Assembly: GCF_014905175.1 (NCBI RefSeq)
Contig: NC_057789.1
Coordinates: forward strand, 26,656,555 to 26,720,554
Direction: 5' to 3'
Origin: Aphidius gifuensis
Taxonomy: Eukaryota; Arthropoda; Insecta; Hymenoptera; Braconidae
Length of the DNA: 64,000 nucleotides
The notes below the pieces were generated by a model. That model had not been told where the DNA came from and searched no databases. It saw only the letters and a program-made list of their open reading frames with translations. Position numbers and translations under genes: made by a program. Positions 13,801 to 28,800 of this stretch are shown in pieces. The stretch's first letter is position 1; each line of letters starts with the position of its first letter.

Positions 13801-16800
13801 CTTCAGATTTACTATATATATTTAACCAAGAATCATCTCAGTTTCACATGATATTTTCTGTGCTTCAAGATGAATTAATAGGGCACCCATGCGACTTGAA
13901 TACATATATAAATTTTCAACCAATCTCCAACTCTATATATATATTTTTAAATTTTCAATCTTTATTATATTTTTTTTTTCATTTCGATTAAATAAAAAGA
14001 AAAAAAAAAAAAAGAAATAAAAGATTGATAAATAAAAGACATCAGTCAAGCGACAAGAGAATCCATCAGTTGAAGAAGAATGAAGATAGGATATGTGTCT
14101 TGAATAACTAGTAGACCTGTTACCACCACAACGATACATTCAGATCAACTGATGCCTTTATGATGTCATCCAATGATGGTATACACACACGTGATCAAGA
14201 CTTTGATCGTTGTCTCAAATAAGAGGTACATGTGTCCCATTCCCACAGCATATATATTCCCCTCAAGTTATATACTCGGAAAATTATATTATTTCAAAAA
14301 AACCAATCTCTATTTTCTTATAATTAATTTTGATTTAATAATAATTTAATATTTTAAAAAAACAATTTCTCTTTTGTATAAAAATAACAATGCTATAATT
14401 AAAAAAAAACATGCTAAAATTGTCAAACAAAAACACAGTTAACTTTGGCTAAAAATCAAATTAATAATTAAATATTTTGTTTTATGAAAATTTATTACGA
14501 CATATAAATGCTGAACCCGCATCATCCAAAGGAATTGTAAATTACATCTTGGAAATTTAACTGACGAAGGGTTGATTATGGTAAAGAGATAGATTGTGGA
14601 CATTATGTGGGAAAAGGACATGCCTTTTGGACAAAACTATATAGACAAAGATCGTGTAGACAAGCAGTTGGTATTGTGAATGTGAATGAGATGAGAAAAG
14701 AGAAAATTTTAACATGCAAATATATATATCTACAATGGCAAAGCTGTTACCTAATGCATCTCCATAGTTTCCTTTACGATTCGGCGCGTGTGAGTTAAAC
14801 TAACGAGATGGGCCACACGGGAATTGTGATGATGATGATGATGATGATGATAGTCATGGATTGTTGCAGTGTATATGTATATACTGATTTTCCAAGTGTT
14901 GGTTCTTTCTCATACCAATTTATTTGAGTTACTATGGCAACTGGTACGTGACCACATTTACCCATAGGAATACTTTGTGACTGTGTGTATAAATGTCTAA
15001 GGGATTTTAGGGGTTGATATACAGAAATTTATTCTGTAAGACGAGTGAACTCTCTCATCAATGTATGTTACAGAGAAACAACCCCTCAGTCACTGCATTA
15101 CATCGTCTCATGGAATACATCATCATCTCACCATCTTTTAGATGTTTTATTTTATTATTTTCTTCTTCTTCTTTATTTATATCCACAAAAAAACTTTTAC
15201 ACTCATTTTTTTTTTTTTTTTTTTTGTTCTTTGGTCAATTGAATTATACTAGAAAGAATAAATAAAATATAAATGAAACAACAGAATGGTTGAATCAATT
15301 TTCAACTTGCTATATTTTTTTGTAAAACATTTATTTTTACTATATATATACAATTGAATTTTTTATATATATATTTTTTTTTTTTCTTTATCAAGAATAA
15401 AATGAAGAACACTGTATGTGTGCTACCGATGAAATTGAATCTACCTCTGGGCTTGTTTCTCTTGAGTATAAAGAAGTTTTAGATACTTTAACTTCAGAAT
15501 TTTTTATTTTTTTATTTTTTTACTTTCTCATCTAAAGGTTTTTCTTTTATTATTTTTTGTATTTTTTGTCAGTGAGAATTGTAAATGAGATGTGAGTGTG
15601 TGTGGATGATGGATTTTTTTTATTTTTTTGCATACCTTTAGCTTGCTGTTGTACCAAAGGCATTCGAAATGAAGCCAGATATACTGATGAAGTATGTATG
15701 AAAGTGCTCTTTGGTATATTAAAGGTTTTTTGATGCACATTGAATATATATACATATATGGGAAATTTTGTTTATGGTTTGGGGACGCCAATTTGTTTTC
15801 TAGCCACTTTCGCATTTATTTTATATTATCATTATTATTATTATTTTCTTTGTTTATTTAGAAAGGACATTGAAAAAAAAAATATATATATATATAAAAA
15901 AAAAAAGAAAGCAAGGGGTACATAGAATGTGCAACCCTTCATTTTAACAAGCCAATGTCGACGGGGGGTTGATGCACATATTCTGGCGGCATGTATATAA
16001 AATGATGAATCATCATGCCTTTCTATTGTCAAACTAAAACGCCTCTCGATTCGCTGAGGTGTGCAACTTTATACCAGTGAATAACACGTACATATAATTA
16101 TAGTTGATATTACTTTGAACACACACACATTCATATACCAATCTATAAATCATTCAACTAAAAGTAGAGAGGCGTTTGCCAAATTACTTTTTACTTTTTA
16201 TTTTTTTTTTTTCATCTTTACATCACCACATGAATTTACAAAAATTGTAAAAATTATTTGTCTAGTATATAATAAAACAAGTCAAGTGAATAGAAAAATT
16301 ATGACAAATAAATTTAGAAACACACCACACCCTTTTGATTTTAATGCGACAAAATATATTCGCGTTATGTAGGGAGAGAAGATGTAAAAAAATTTATATT
16401 GATATGCAAATGATCCTGTATCACGTAGGACTCGTCAATCAAATATAAAATAGATAAGATATTTCTTGATAAATTTGTAAAAATAAATATAGCTCATATT
16501 TTTATAGTTGAAAATTGAAGAGAGTCAAGTTAACTTCTTGAAATTGAGGGTGCGACCGACAGTTTGTATGGCAATCAATGTGGAATTCAACTTCTACCCC
16601 TTGATGATACACATTCATATAGATATAGTATAGATTGAAGGGTGGATTAGTGTGGAATTTTCATATATATTATCCCATTGAAGGGTATCAAGAATTTGTA
16701 TATCCTTTTTTATTCAAACGATCATCCTTACTGATCACATTGGCATTTCTTTATGTCGTTAAACAAATTAGTCAGGTCAAGTGGATATATCTTTGACAAC

Positions 16801-19800
16801 TTTAAACTAAGGATAAAATTTATCATAAAGTTTTAACTATACAATTGGTCTTGAATATAAATCATATATGAGAGAATAAATATTTGAAAAAAAAAATGTC
16901 GTATGCACATCATCATCTTTTCCTTAACTTTATCATTTTTTTTCTTTTTTAGTTCCAATTTTTTTTTTTTTTTTTTTCGTTCTCATCTCTCATCTCTCTT
17001 CGGTAAGCCGGATATAAAAATGAATCTTCAACCAAGAATCTAGGTCTAGGAGCTTAAAGGCTCGACCCCTTTTGTCAGTTCGATAACCATCTTTACTATT
17101 GTCACTTTTCTTTTTATATCTGAAAATAAAAAAAAAATGAAAAAAAATCCTCAAAAATTTATAGGTTAACTTGAAAAAATAATTGTTAATAAATTTTTTA
17201 TAACTTTAAGCAAATTTTTTTTTTTGCAAAATTTGCTTTTTTCTCACATGAACATTAGAAATTCATGGAAATTTTTTTTTTTTTTTTCCTACATAAGGGT
17301 TTTTCAATCTATAATAATCACTCCCTCTTGAATTAATTTTTTTTTTATTTTTTAAATTATATACAAAATTTAAAAATAAAAATAAAAATAAAATTTTTCC
17401 AGTAGCGATTATTTGTAATTTACAATATCAATATAAAAATAAAAAAAAAAAAAAAGCTTTATATTGCTTCAGATATATAGTGTTTATCCCTAAAACAAAT
17501 TAAATTTAATTAAAAAATTTTTCTCTCCACCGTCATGGGAAAATAGCTAGAAATATCAAATAAAAATAAAAAGTCATAATATTATTATTATAATGATGAT
17601 GATGCATAAATAAAATTCAAAACTATTCGTGCATCTGAATAATAAAATAATTTCATCTCTTTTTCATGTCTATTATCAACATTCTGCAATAGCTTTTATT
17701 CCCGTCATTCTTCGATAATGAATTGCACCAATTAGAGCATTTACCCAGAAGGCAAGCGTTTCCGCATCTTTCTATTACTACATTCATATACAACAGTAGA
17801 TATATATCGATTTTTACCCATCTTTATTTATTATTTTTATTATTTTATTTTATTTTTTTTAAAAAGATAGTATTGTATAAATATATTGGCTATACCAATA
17901 CCTATATGTATACCATTCTCTCACTCAATCTTGTTTCTGTTATCGAAGCACAACTGAGTGCATCAGTCCAAAGAATAAAACGGTTATAGTTGCGTCTATA
18001 CTGAAATCGCACGAGCGGAAGAAATATTGAGAGGAGTGTGCCACTTATCCTTTTCTATCGACAACTTTAAAGAGTAAAGAATCAGAGTAGTTTTCATTCT
18101 CCTCTTAAACCATGATTCAAGACATTGCTCACCCATCAAAGATTAGATCTTTTTACTTGTTTTTTTATTTTTCATTTTATATATGTACTTCTTTTCTTTA
18201 AACCTTTTTTTTTCTTTTTTTTTTCTACATTTTATCCACTCATTTTCTATTCTCGTTGAGAAAATAAAAAATAAATAAATATCCATCTATATGAAGGAAA
18301 GAAATACTTGTTGTATATATACACTCCTCCCACTTTAATTTCTTCTTGCAACAAAACTCAATATATATTGATCGAATTGATCAAAATAAAAAATAAATAA
18401 TATATTTTCCATCGTAGTATTTTGCTAATGGAAATACCGATTGTATTTATGTGTGGTAAAACACAGAATGGCCTTCACTCAAGTACATTCGATGAATTTT
18501 ATGTGCATTGCTATAACCATCAACTATCAGTACTTTATTCAATGCTTATTTAAACAAGCATAAACTTATATCATTTGAATTTAGTGATATATATGTCATT
18601 TTGTAAATGCCGCTAGCTAAAATAATAATAATAATAATTAAATATGTTTATGATTAGTTACTGATCAACACACACACATTTCATATAAATTTATTTATTG
18701 ATTGATGATAAATTTGCAATGTCAATGTTGTTGTTTGAATTGATATTGAAATTACATCTGGTTAATTTGATGTTGATTGAAATTAATCGGATCATTCAAT
18801 CTCTTCAAGTGTATATTACTCTTGAGGTTATTTTTGGTTAACATGTATCTACGAAATTAACACAATTTGCATGATACTTGTGAAGAAGAGATGTATAATG
18901 TGAAAATGAGTTGGTTGGTGGTTGGATCATCTATATAGTTAGATAATGGATATCAAAGTGAACCTGGAAGCTGTGAAGGTAGATGGCTTCTCTTTGTGCC
19001 ACGGAATCTCGACGGAATTTTGAGTCAGTATAAGGCATACCACACAGAAACTATATGTATATATCTCGTTTGGTTGATCTTTCAACATTGGTGAAGCTAG
19101 TACTGTGGGTTGATGGGTGGCAATAATAATTTTTATCCACCCTCGGAAATAACTGTTCTTTACTTTAAAAGCACGTACAAGAAAAAAGAAAAAGATAAAA
19201 AAAAAACATGAGATAGGAAAAAGAAGAGAACACAGAGTCTAGATTGCTCCCTAGTGGAGGGTAAAGTTACTGACGATTTGGTACCTCAAAGTACTTCCTC
19301 TTCTTTACGTTTGTTCATCCCTCTTTTAACCTCTCTCTTTTTCTCCCTTTTTTTTTAGTATTTTTTTTACTCTCTTGATTTCTTTTTCCCCTATAACAAT
19401 TTTCTTTCTTAAATAAACTGTAACGCTGTATTTTCTTGACTTTTTTATTCGCAGGTTTATATAATGTATAGATATATATTGTTATACGATGCCTACAACA
19501 ACACGCAAATGGCGCTCATAAAATTCCTAATTAAGATTTAAGTTAAAAAATATAGTAGGCTGCTGCTGCATTGCTTGGTTTGTATTGTGTTATTTTTTAA
19601 TTTTATTTATTTTTCTTTTTAAAAGATAAAAAATAAATAAATAAATACAAATTTATAAGGGGGTTGAAATTGCTAAAAAATATTAAAGTCAAGAAAATAA
19701 AATGAAGCGGAAAAGTATATCTAACATTACTGGGCATTATGAAGAACTATATAATTTTATTTCATTGCTGTGGCCTTTTCATATCCTCACTAACGACGCA

Positions 19801-22800
19801 ACTGAGAATAATAAAGTCGTGTACACACGTACAATATAAATTCACCATTTTTTTTTTTTTTTCTTCGTTTTTTTGTTCATTTATATATTTTCTATACACA
19901 CACACATTTGTTTGTTGTATCTTTCGTTATGTATTCTCATTGTTCTGTGTGTTTTAAGATTCATTGGTTTATGTATAAATAATCAGTTTGAATTATATTC
20001 TCAAGTTTGCCAATCTAAAGAAAAAAATATTTATTTTATAAATTATATTCATTCAAAAAAATAAAATAAAAAAATTCTCGAAAAATTCAAAGATATTATA
20101 TTGTAAAAAAAAAAAAAAATGTATATGCTGTAACATATTTTCCTTCAATTCAAAAGAATAAAAAATAAAAATATAATAATTTCATTTTCAAACAAACAAA
20201 TCAAAAAAAAAAAAAATAATTTGATTTATCAAAAAAAAATTCTATACATAAAGGCACTCTACAATAATTCAAAATTTCAAAAAAAAAAAAAAATAAAAAA
20301 AACTTGACAAGCTTTAGAATTTTCTGGTTGATTTTTGTGGTAGCTGAAGAAAAAAAATGAAAAAAAATTACCAACAATTCAATTTTGTCAAGTGTTTATC
20401 CCTACTTTGTCTTTTGCAGACATATCACAACATGTGTGTGTGTGTGTGTGTATTATATTTGCTGAAGAAAAGAGAGACAAGTGGCTGAAGGCATTGTCAA
20501 GGCCGGGGATGCCAGTATGCGTCCCGACGCCAATAAGTGCCACTGAAGAGGGCGTCTCGATCGCCTTGGCCTTAAACTCATATACACACATAAAACTTCA
20601 TTCCACAAATTCTCCTCTCTCTATAACCCTCTCAAATTCCCTCAACTTCCTTATGTCGACATCCTCCCTGTTATTTCATATACATATACATATAAACAAC
20701 GAGCCAACACATAAATGTCCCGCCCTTTTTCTATACCACGTCCACCCAGAGTAATTGACTATATAATGGATTCCCGGACAACCATGCGATGCGTCAATCT
20801 GACAGGTCCAGGAGGCGCGCGCGACTTTGCCCTTCGATATTAAATCGTCGGCTTGAAACTAAAAGCTTTTTCTCTCATTTTATATATATATATAAATGTG
20901 CGCATGTTGTAAAGCCCCCTCACAGTGTTAGCTAATTTGCCACGATTTCATGGAACGCCCGTGGAATGTCGATATGTGTTCCCTTGGACAATTGCCAAAT
21001 GCAAAGGGGCCATGGACTTTCATCAAGTGCAATAACTATATATACACACACACACACACTGAGAGAGAATTCGACCAAGTTTCCAATTCGATTGGGAGTG
21101 ATTAGCATATGATAATAATCCATGGCTTAAGGGAAACTTGCTGCATTTAGACATGCAAGCAAATATACTTTGATGAAATAAATTAAAATAAATAAAAAAA
21201 AAAATCTCTGTGCACAATGCTATTTATATAAAATGAACACAAAAAAATATATGGCAAGGGATGTGGTAGCAATATTATATGGGTGCGTCGAATTGGGATA
21301 ATCGTATATATAAAGAGGGAGTCAGTTTTGTGATGGGTGACACTTTGGTCGTGACGGGAATTGGAAATGTAGCCAATGTTAATATTCGCAGAGTATATTT
21401 TTTTTTATCAAAAAGCACTGGGTGGAAACGAACAACCTGTCTATTTTTTTTATTCATTTTTTTTTTTCTGCTATATGTATTTTTTAAGGGATGACTTTGA
21501 GTTGTATTATATGTACAACTGCTTATTGAACGCATTCTCATTCGAATTGTTGAAAAAGGGGCTTTATATGGAATTTCTTTTAACTCATCTGACTTCTTGG
21601 ATGTAATTTTATTTTTCGCTCCTTTTTTTTGTGTGTGTGTGTGCCTTGATATGCTCACTGGGGGTGACATAAAAAGTGAAAAAAATAATCATAATAAAAT
21701 AAATGATATTCATGGTAGATCAAATGATTTCTTTTGTTCAGTTAAACAGATGACGATCAGATCCAATGATATAGGTTTTACGTATTTTTTTTTTTTTCCA
21801 TATTTGAAGAGATAAGGGATTTTGATGAAATCGAACAAGAGGGGCGATGAAATATGTCGAGTATTATTTCATTGATGTATTTTCATTTTGTTTAAATTGT
21901 TATTATTTTTTTTATATTTTTATTTGTGGAAATATGACAATGACTGAAATCAAAGCACTGAAAAGATATGTTTGATGAGACAGATTGATATGTTACTGAC
22001 AGGTAAACTTTTGACACTCTGTGGTATTTCAATTTACGTTATTTTATATTATAATTTTTTCCTTTTTTTAATTTCGACATTTTGTGTGAAGCTTGAATCC
22101 CATTTTTTTTTTTTTTTTTCTATATGGAAATTTTCTATTGTGGCTATGAAATTGTTTTTAAAATGTTGAAAAAAAAAATATATAAAAGTACATTATGTAT
22201 GTCGATAAAAAAAAGTAAAATATCTATATTATTTTTTTTATTTTTTTTTTTTATTGGAAAACTTTGGGGTTGGTATATTTTAAAGTAATATCACGTTTGA
22301 AAGCATCATCATCACGAGTTTGAAATTTTCTGGTTATCTTGAATCCTGGATCTTGTTTATTGCAGGACGATAGTCAAGAATTTTTTTTTCATTTAAAAAA
22401 AATTTTAAAAGAATGTGGAAATAGATTGAAATTATATATATATACATGTTGAACATGCATGTTTGCGTGTGTGTTTATATGAATATGAGTAAAACTTGAA
22501 CAAGCTCTTCTTTCCCCTTAAAACGGTCGATAGACGCGGACACATTTATCTCCAACAACACGGTATATTTTTCCAACTTTTCAGGGTGCGATGAACTTCC
22601 CAACTAGACTGGGTCAAAAGGTTTTTTTTTTTTTTTTTATATTCTTTAATCCCCCTTTGTGAATTGCACACACAAATCCATGCCCAATTGATGGAGTCTG
22701 TTCATTGTCAGAAAATTTTTCTTTTCTTTCATATATATAATTTTTTTTTTTTTCATCCATCGACATATTATAAATAGTTTTTTTTTTTTCTTATTCAAAG

Positions 22801-25800
22801 TCACTGGCTATGTACACTCGTTATGTGTTATACCCCCTACACTGAAAAAAAAAATAAAATATATATTTCGTTAAAAAGAAAAAATCAAAATCGCTTCTTC
22901 TTTTTTACGCTGGTTTTTTTTTTTTTATTCAGCAGCCCCAATCTGCCACAGGCATAACACACACACGAGTTACATTTGACTGGATAAAATTTGAAAAATT
23001 TATGACCCAATAGTCGAGAGACTTTACAACCTCAACTGACTCTCTACTTTTGCTGCTTTTCGAGCATCCAATCCAATCTATATCCTCCCCCTTGATATCT
23101 ACACTGATGAAAACCCATGAAAAAAAAAAAACATTGCAAACTATCTCTCTGTTTTCTGTCTATCGTATTCCAACATTACAAACAATTTCAAATTGAAAAA
23201 ATTTAAAAAAAGAAATAGATAAATAAATAAAAAATTTAAATAACCATCAAAATTCATTTTTTCCGATGAGAGTATTATCCTGAATATATAAAAAAAAAAT
23301 AAAAGTAAAATTGATCCAATTCAAAAATTTCCATCCAAAAAGCATGAAATTGTTTCTCGGGGGTTATAATACGATAAAAATAAATTTTCATCTTGTGTTC
23401 TATTGCCCAATGTAGGCGAGAAATCACGGTTTTATTATGAACCCTCACAAATATATATGTTCAGCATAAATAAATCACCGAGGGGGATGTTTTTTTTTTT
23501 TTTTTTGATTTATCACTATTGCTAAATTTTCATATATAAAACATGACGTAACCTTGAGATAAATACATCTCTTGCAAAAAGCAAGATACACATTTTATGA
23601 TTTTTAATTTGACTTTTTATTTTTTTAATATTCATTTCGTTGAAAAGATATAAAAGTCAAATTGATTTTACTTTAGTAAGGTCATTATTGTAATAATATA
23701 ATGATGTGATTTCAAATGAAAAGACGTAAAAATGAATTTAAAAAAAAAAAAAAAAATACAATTATTATTATTATGGTTTAAACTATTAAAGGAAAATTAT
23801 GGTAGAAACGATAAACAAGAATTTATGGTATAAATTGTTGAATATAAAGTAGTGGTGAAAAATAATTAAAGTCAGTCGTGTATAAAAATTAAAATGTTGA
23901 GAGAAAAAAAAGAGTCATGCGGCTATAAAATAAAACAATAAAATTAAAATTGTGGTATATAATTATTATGAATGAAATAATTTAAAATAAAAAAATTAAA
24001 AAAATATATTTTTTGTTAAGGTGGTTTGATGTCAGGCTATATATATTGCAAACTTTGACACAAAGTATTTTATAAAAATATGCAAACTAATATTTTAATG
24101 TAAACAAAATTTAATTGTTGGTTATTTTCATCTTGAAAAATTTACAAATTAATATTACATAGTGTATATATAATAAATAAAAGTATCTTAAATAAATATA
24201 AATCACAAGGTTAAACATGTTGACCAATTTGATTTGATTTTTCCAGTAATAATAAGTTTCACCCCTGACAGTCGAAGGGATTGTATCATGAATGAGGGTT
24301 TAAATTACAAATAAACGTGTATATATATAACAACAACACTGAGATTGGCCTCTATTAAATTTTGTTGCAAAAAAAGCTGACAGTAGAATTTTGTATATAC
24401 ATGAATTGTTGCTACTGTGTGAAGGAGGTTCTGCACGTGCCAGGAAATGGTTGGTTAGACATTGACAAGGGGCACCACATACAATATAGGATATGAGAAA
24501 AAAAAGAAAAAAAAATACTACTCTATATGTACTAGCTAAAATGAAGAAAAAAAAAAAAGAAAAAAAATAATAAAGGTATATACGTGCCTGGTTGCACACA
24601 CGTTGCATTGCACCCCTATATTTATTTTTTTATTTATTTCGCAAAAGAAGGGATGAAAAGAACTCAATATATATTAAGATCCACACGTTTTTCTCGCCTG
24701 ACGTTCATATTCCCATACTATCATCTCGCCTACAACACAACTGGTACACCATTGGAATTGTGATTATGGTAGCAATATTACAGCGTTTTCATCTAGTCAC
24801 CCTTCTTGTGTTTTTTCTTTCTTTCTATCACCCCTCTTTGTTTGCACATATAGAGGGTTTCTAGAGGGATTCTTGAGCTTTATTGGCTTTTATTTCAAGA
24901 CAGTTCATATATAACTTTGCTAAAGTTAAAAATAAAATTCTAATATTTATTGCAATTAATAATTGTCAATTATTTTTGTTTCATTTTTCTTTTGAGAGAA
25001 ACAATAAAGTTTTTATTGTTTATTGTATTATTTATATATTTTTTTGTTTTTATCATTTTCTTTTTGTCTGGTACGTGATCATCTGTGGGATCATCAGAAT
25101 AACTTTTCCATCCCCCTTGGGGCAATGAAATTGAATGAAGGTGTAGACGCTAAATTGGCTCGGGATCAAAATTCTTCCGTGACTATACTTTTATTCATGG
25201 TTTTATTTTGTTGCATAGCTTCTTGTTCTTCTCAAAAAATAAAACAAAAAAAACCAACTAAAAACCTTCTACAATTTTTATTTATTTTAGTTTTATTTAG
25301 ATTTTTTTTTTTTTTTTATTTGAAAAATTTATAAAGATTCAAGATCAAGAAGAGAAGACGATTAAAATACTTTCGCAATGGGTTATTATCTCTTTGGTAC
25401 AAAAACATATGTCTGTCTTGCTCTTTCACATGTTGGCTCTATGACTGTAATTGATACAAGCCGTTAAAGCAGATCGCTGAATTAAATTATCGTATGAAAA
25501 AAAGGATCAGTAATTCTTGGCATAAACTTTTTTTTTTTCTCTTCAATTTCATGTAGTTTCTTGATTTATGAAAAAATATTAATTGAAATATTCAATCAGC
25601 CTTTTATAATTTAACCAATTTATTTTCAATAAATATAAAAATTTATTAAATTAATAGCAAATATTTATATGAAATTTAATAAATAATAATGTAATATTAG
25701 TGTAGTCAAAGACCCTTGTATATAATATATTGTTGTGGCCAATATTGGTCTCTCATCACACAGACATTTTTATGTCATCATGTAGCAGACTTCAACAAGT

Positions 25801-28800
25801 GATAGGGTGTCTTTTATATTCTTTTTTTTGATACTCGTATGTTTTCTCTCACAAGTAATATTATAACTGTCGAACAAGTAGCTGATATAAAAATAATTTT
25901 CACCTAATAAATGTCATTCCTAAATATTTAATTTGTTTATTAATGTTTTAGTTTAAAAATTTAATTTTTAAATACAATTCTAAATTTTTCGTAGTCTTTT
26001 TATAGCAACATTCATTTCAGTTGGAAGCATTTTTCAAAGTTATTTATTACTTGCCGAATGAGCTGCCGGAAATACGTCAAAAATTGCAAGTCTTGAGTTC
26101 AAACCATTCCAGTCATCTCCACATGTTTTTTTGCTTTTTTTTTTTTTGCTCCCTCTTTCTCTTCTTTACTTATTTATTTATTTAATTTTTTTTTTTTTTA
26201 ATATAAAAATTTTTGCATTTTTTTATTTGCAATTCTTCTTATGCTTGCCTTACTTGATTTATTTTTTTTTACAAACTTGTTGTCACGAAGTGATACGTCG
26301 GCGTTTTCCTTCTTCTTTTTTTTATAATTTTTTTTTTCGTCTTCTTTTGATAGTTGATCCACTTGTTTGGTCATTCTTTTTCTCAATCATCTGGACCTTC
26401 ATCATTTTCAGTTGGCTCAGTGATCCCAACACACACACACACACTCACATCCAGAGCAATCCTTTTCATCATCATCATCCTCATCATCATCATCTTGTTT
26501 TTTAACTTTCGTCGAATTTAAAACCGGCACCAAAGACAAATTCTTCTTCATGTGAACGAGATTAATAAAAAAAATAAAGTAAAATAAATTTAGTTTTTGT
26601 AATTTACCTTCTGGTTTTCTCTTCATCTTTTTCATCATAATTCTTTATTCTCATTCGTCTTTTGTGTGTTGATCATTCAGCATCCCTTGAAGTGATACCT
26701 ATATAAATTTCACACATACATATAAAATTATTATATACATATATATTCTCTTGGGACTTGGATAAATATAACTGGGGACCTTTGAACATAAAAGCAATAA
26801 AACTAATGGTAACGTGCGTTGGTAATTTCTTGCGGTCTGTTTGTCGCAAGTCGACGACCTGGGTCTATATTCACTGATACGTGACAAAGATAGATATAAA
26901 AAAATAAAATAAATATATATTTGAGTGAGACAGATATTGTGAAGCCTTCGATTGATTCTCTTGGTTTTAAAACGGACCCACTGAATCCACAGAAGTTCTT
27001 TTCCCTTCGTCAATACTCGCTTGAAATAATGCAGGGAAAAAAATATACTAAAAAAATAAACATACACATATAGATATGTGTCTCTTTGAATTGTCATTGG
27101 ACTAAAAAAGTTTGAAAAAAAAGAAAAAAAAATGTTAACCCTCTAGGCTGAGTTATTGTGTCTGGTTGTTTTAGACTGAAAAATTTTTTAAAATAGACTT
27201 TATTTACTTTTATTTCAATTGTATGATTTATCATGGAAAAAAAAAACTTAATATCCCACAAACAAATATTTAATAATATACAAGTAAGCAAAATGAATTA
27301 ATCATGGATTTATTTTACTGCGGGAAATTTTATTCAGTGATATGGGAATTTTATTTTTAAATAATGCTGATGATGATGATGATTGTTCCATTAGAAAACT
27401 TGATAAGTATTTAATGCGCTTATTTTGAAAAAGTCATAGTTAAGTCTCTCTAGTTGATGTATTTTTCGACGACAGATTCATCATCACAAGATGAAAATGT
27501 TTGATACAAAAAAAGAGAGAAAAAAAAAACAACGCGAGAATTATCGAGGGTGCAAAAGTTTTCCTCTATTTTTCTCAAAAAAAAAAATAATAAAATAAAT
27601 AAGTAAGTCCTGGCAAAAGCCCATTTGGATGAGTCAAAATGGTAGTTGGTAAAGTTCAGTGAGAATTGTAGATAGGACGACGTCTTTTTATGGTAAGCCG
27701 AAATGAAAATAAGCGAAGGATGAAAATTGTTTCATCACAAGATCCAAACTATCCAGAACCCCTCTTTCATTATATTCTATATCCGGAAAATACCAAAACA
27801 CAGACACGTATATTTATCAGATAGCAAAAACCAGTCAAAACAAAAAAAAAACCATTGAAACACTTTTGCCAACCAATGAATTCAAAAGTAAAAAATAAAT
27901 AAAAAAAAAACTTTTTCAACGTTCGATGTGACCACTTTTTATAGTCTCCAAATAAACGAAAATATAAAAGAAAAAAAAAAAAAAAACTTGCAAAACTCAC
28001 ATGAACCAGTCAAATAAAAACTAATGTACTTGAACACATTAAAAATAAAAAAATAAATAATAAAAAAAAACTTTTAACAATAATAATAGAAAGATTAATT
28101 TTAATTTTGATGTATTTAATTAATTTGTTACAGTGGGTTGAAGAATCATTTACAAACTTCGACAAGGGTATTAATTGGCGAAGTTATGTTGTTTGTGATG
28201 TTGCATATAATAATGTTAACAATTGGCTATGGACACCATTCATTGAACGTGGTCCAGCCAATCGTATGTACATTGAAATAAAATTTACAACACGTGATTG
28301 TTCATTATTTCCTGGTAATGCATTGAGCTGTAAAGAAACATTTTCATTATTATATTATGAATTTGATGCTGCAACAAAAGAGCCACCACCTTGGGAAACA
28401 GAAAGTTACAAACTCATTGGTAAGATAAAATAACAAAATAAAATAATAAGTTAAAATGTTTTTTATAATTATAATTTAAATTAATTTAATTTCATAATAG
28501 GTCGTATTGCTGCTGGTGAAGGACGTTTTAATACAAATACTGAAGTTGTTATAAATACTGAAGTTAAATCAATACCAGTTACAAAAAAAGGTGTTTATTT
28601 TGCATTTCGTGATCAGGGTGCATGTATATCAATACTTGCAATAAAAGTATATTACATAAGTTGTCCAGAGGTGTCTGTTAATTTTGCTCATTTTCCTGCA
28701 ACACCAACTGGACGTGAAGTTGCATTAATTGAACCAGCAATGGGTATATGTGTTGAAAATGCAGTTAAAATTGAACAACCAAAATTTTTATGTAAAGGTG

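Larger units (their letters stand above)
5344..28133 (+). other. Eph intron 2, 22.8 kb, no coding sequence seen
   Basis: A very long AT-rich intron. I saw no exon with protein similarity, no recognisable RNA gene and no transposon coding region on either strand. It contains many homopolymers and microsatellites, for example ATC repeats at 6229-6251, GAT repeats at 14828-14851, TG repeats at 20433-20451 and AC repeats at 26429-26444. Islands of more balanced composition occur near 12120-12230, 18950-19030, 20460-20600 and 20760-20860. These are the best places to look for conserved regulatory elements, but nothing in them is identifiable by eye. Confidence 0.8.

Noticed and set aside
20388..20754. 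ORFs of up to 120 codons on both strands in Eph intron 2
   Set aside because: Mixed composition but no motif, no splice partners and repeats at the start. Kept only as a possible conserved non-coding island.
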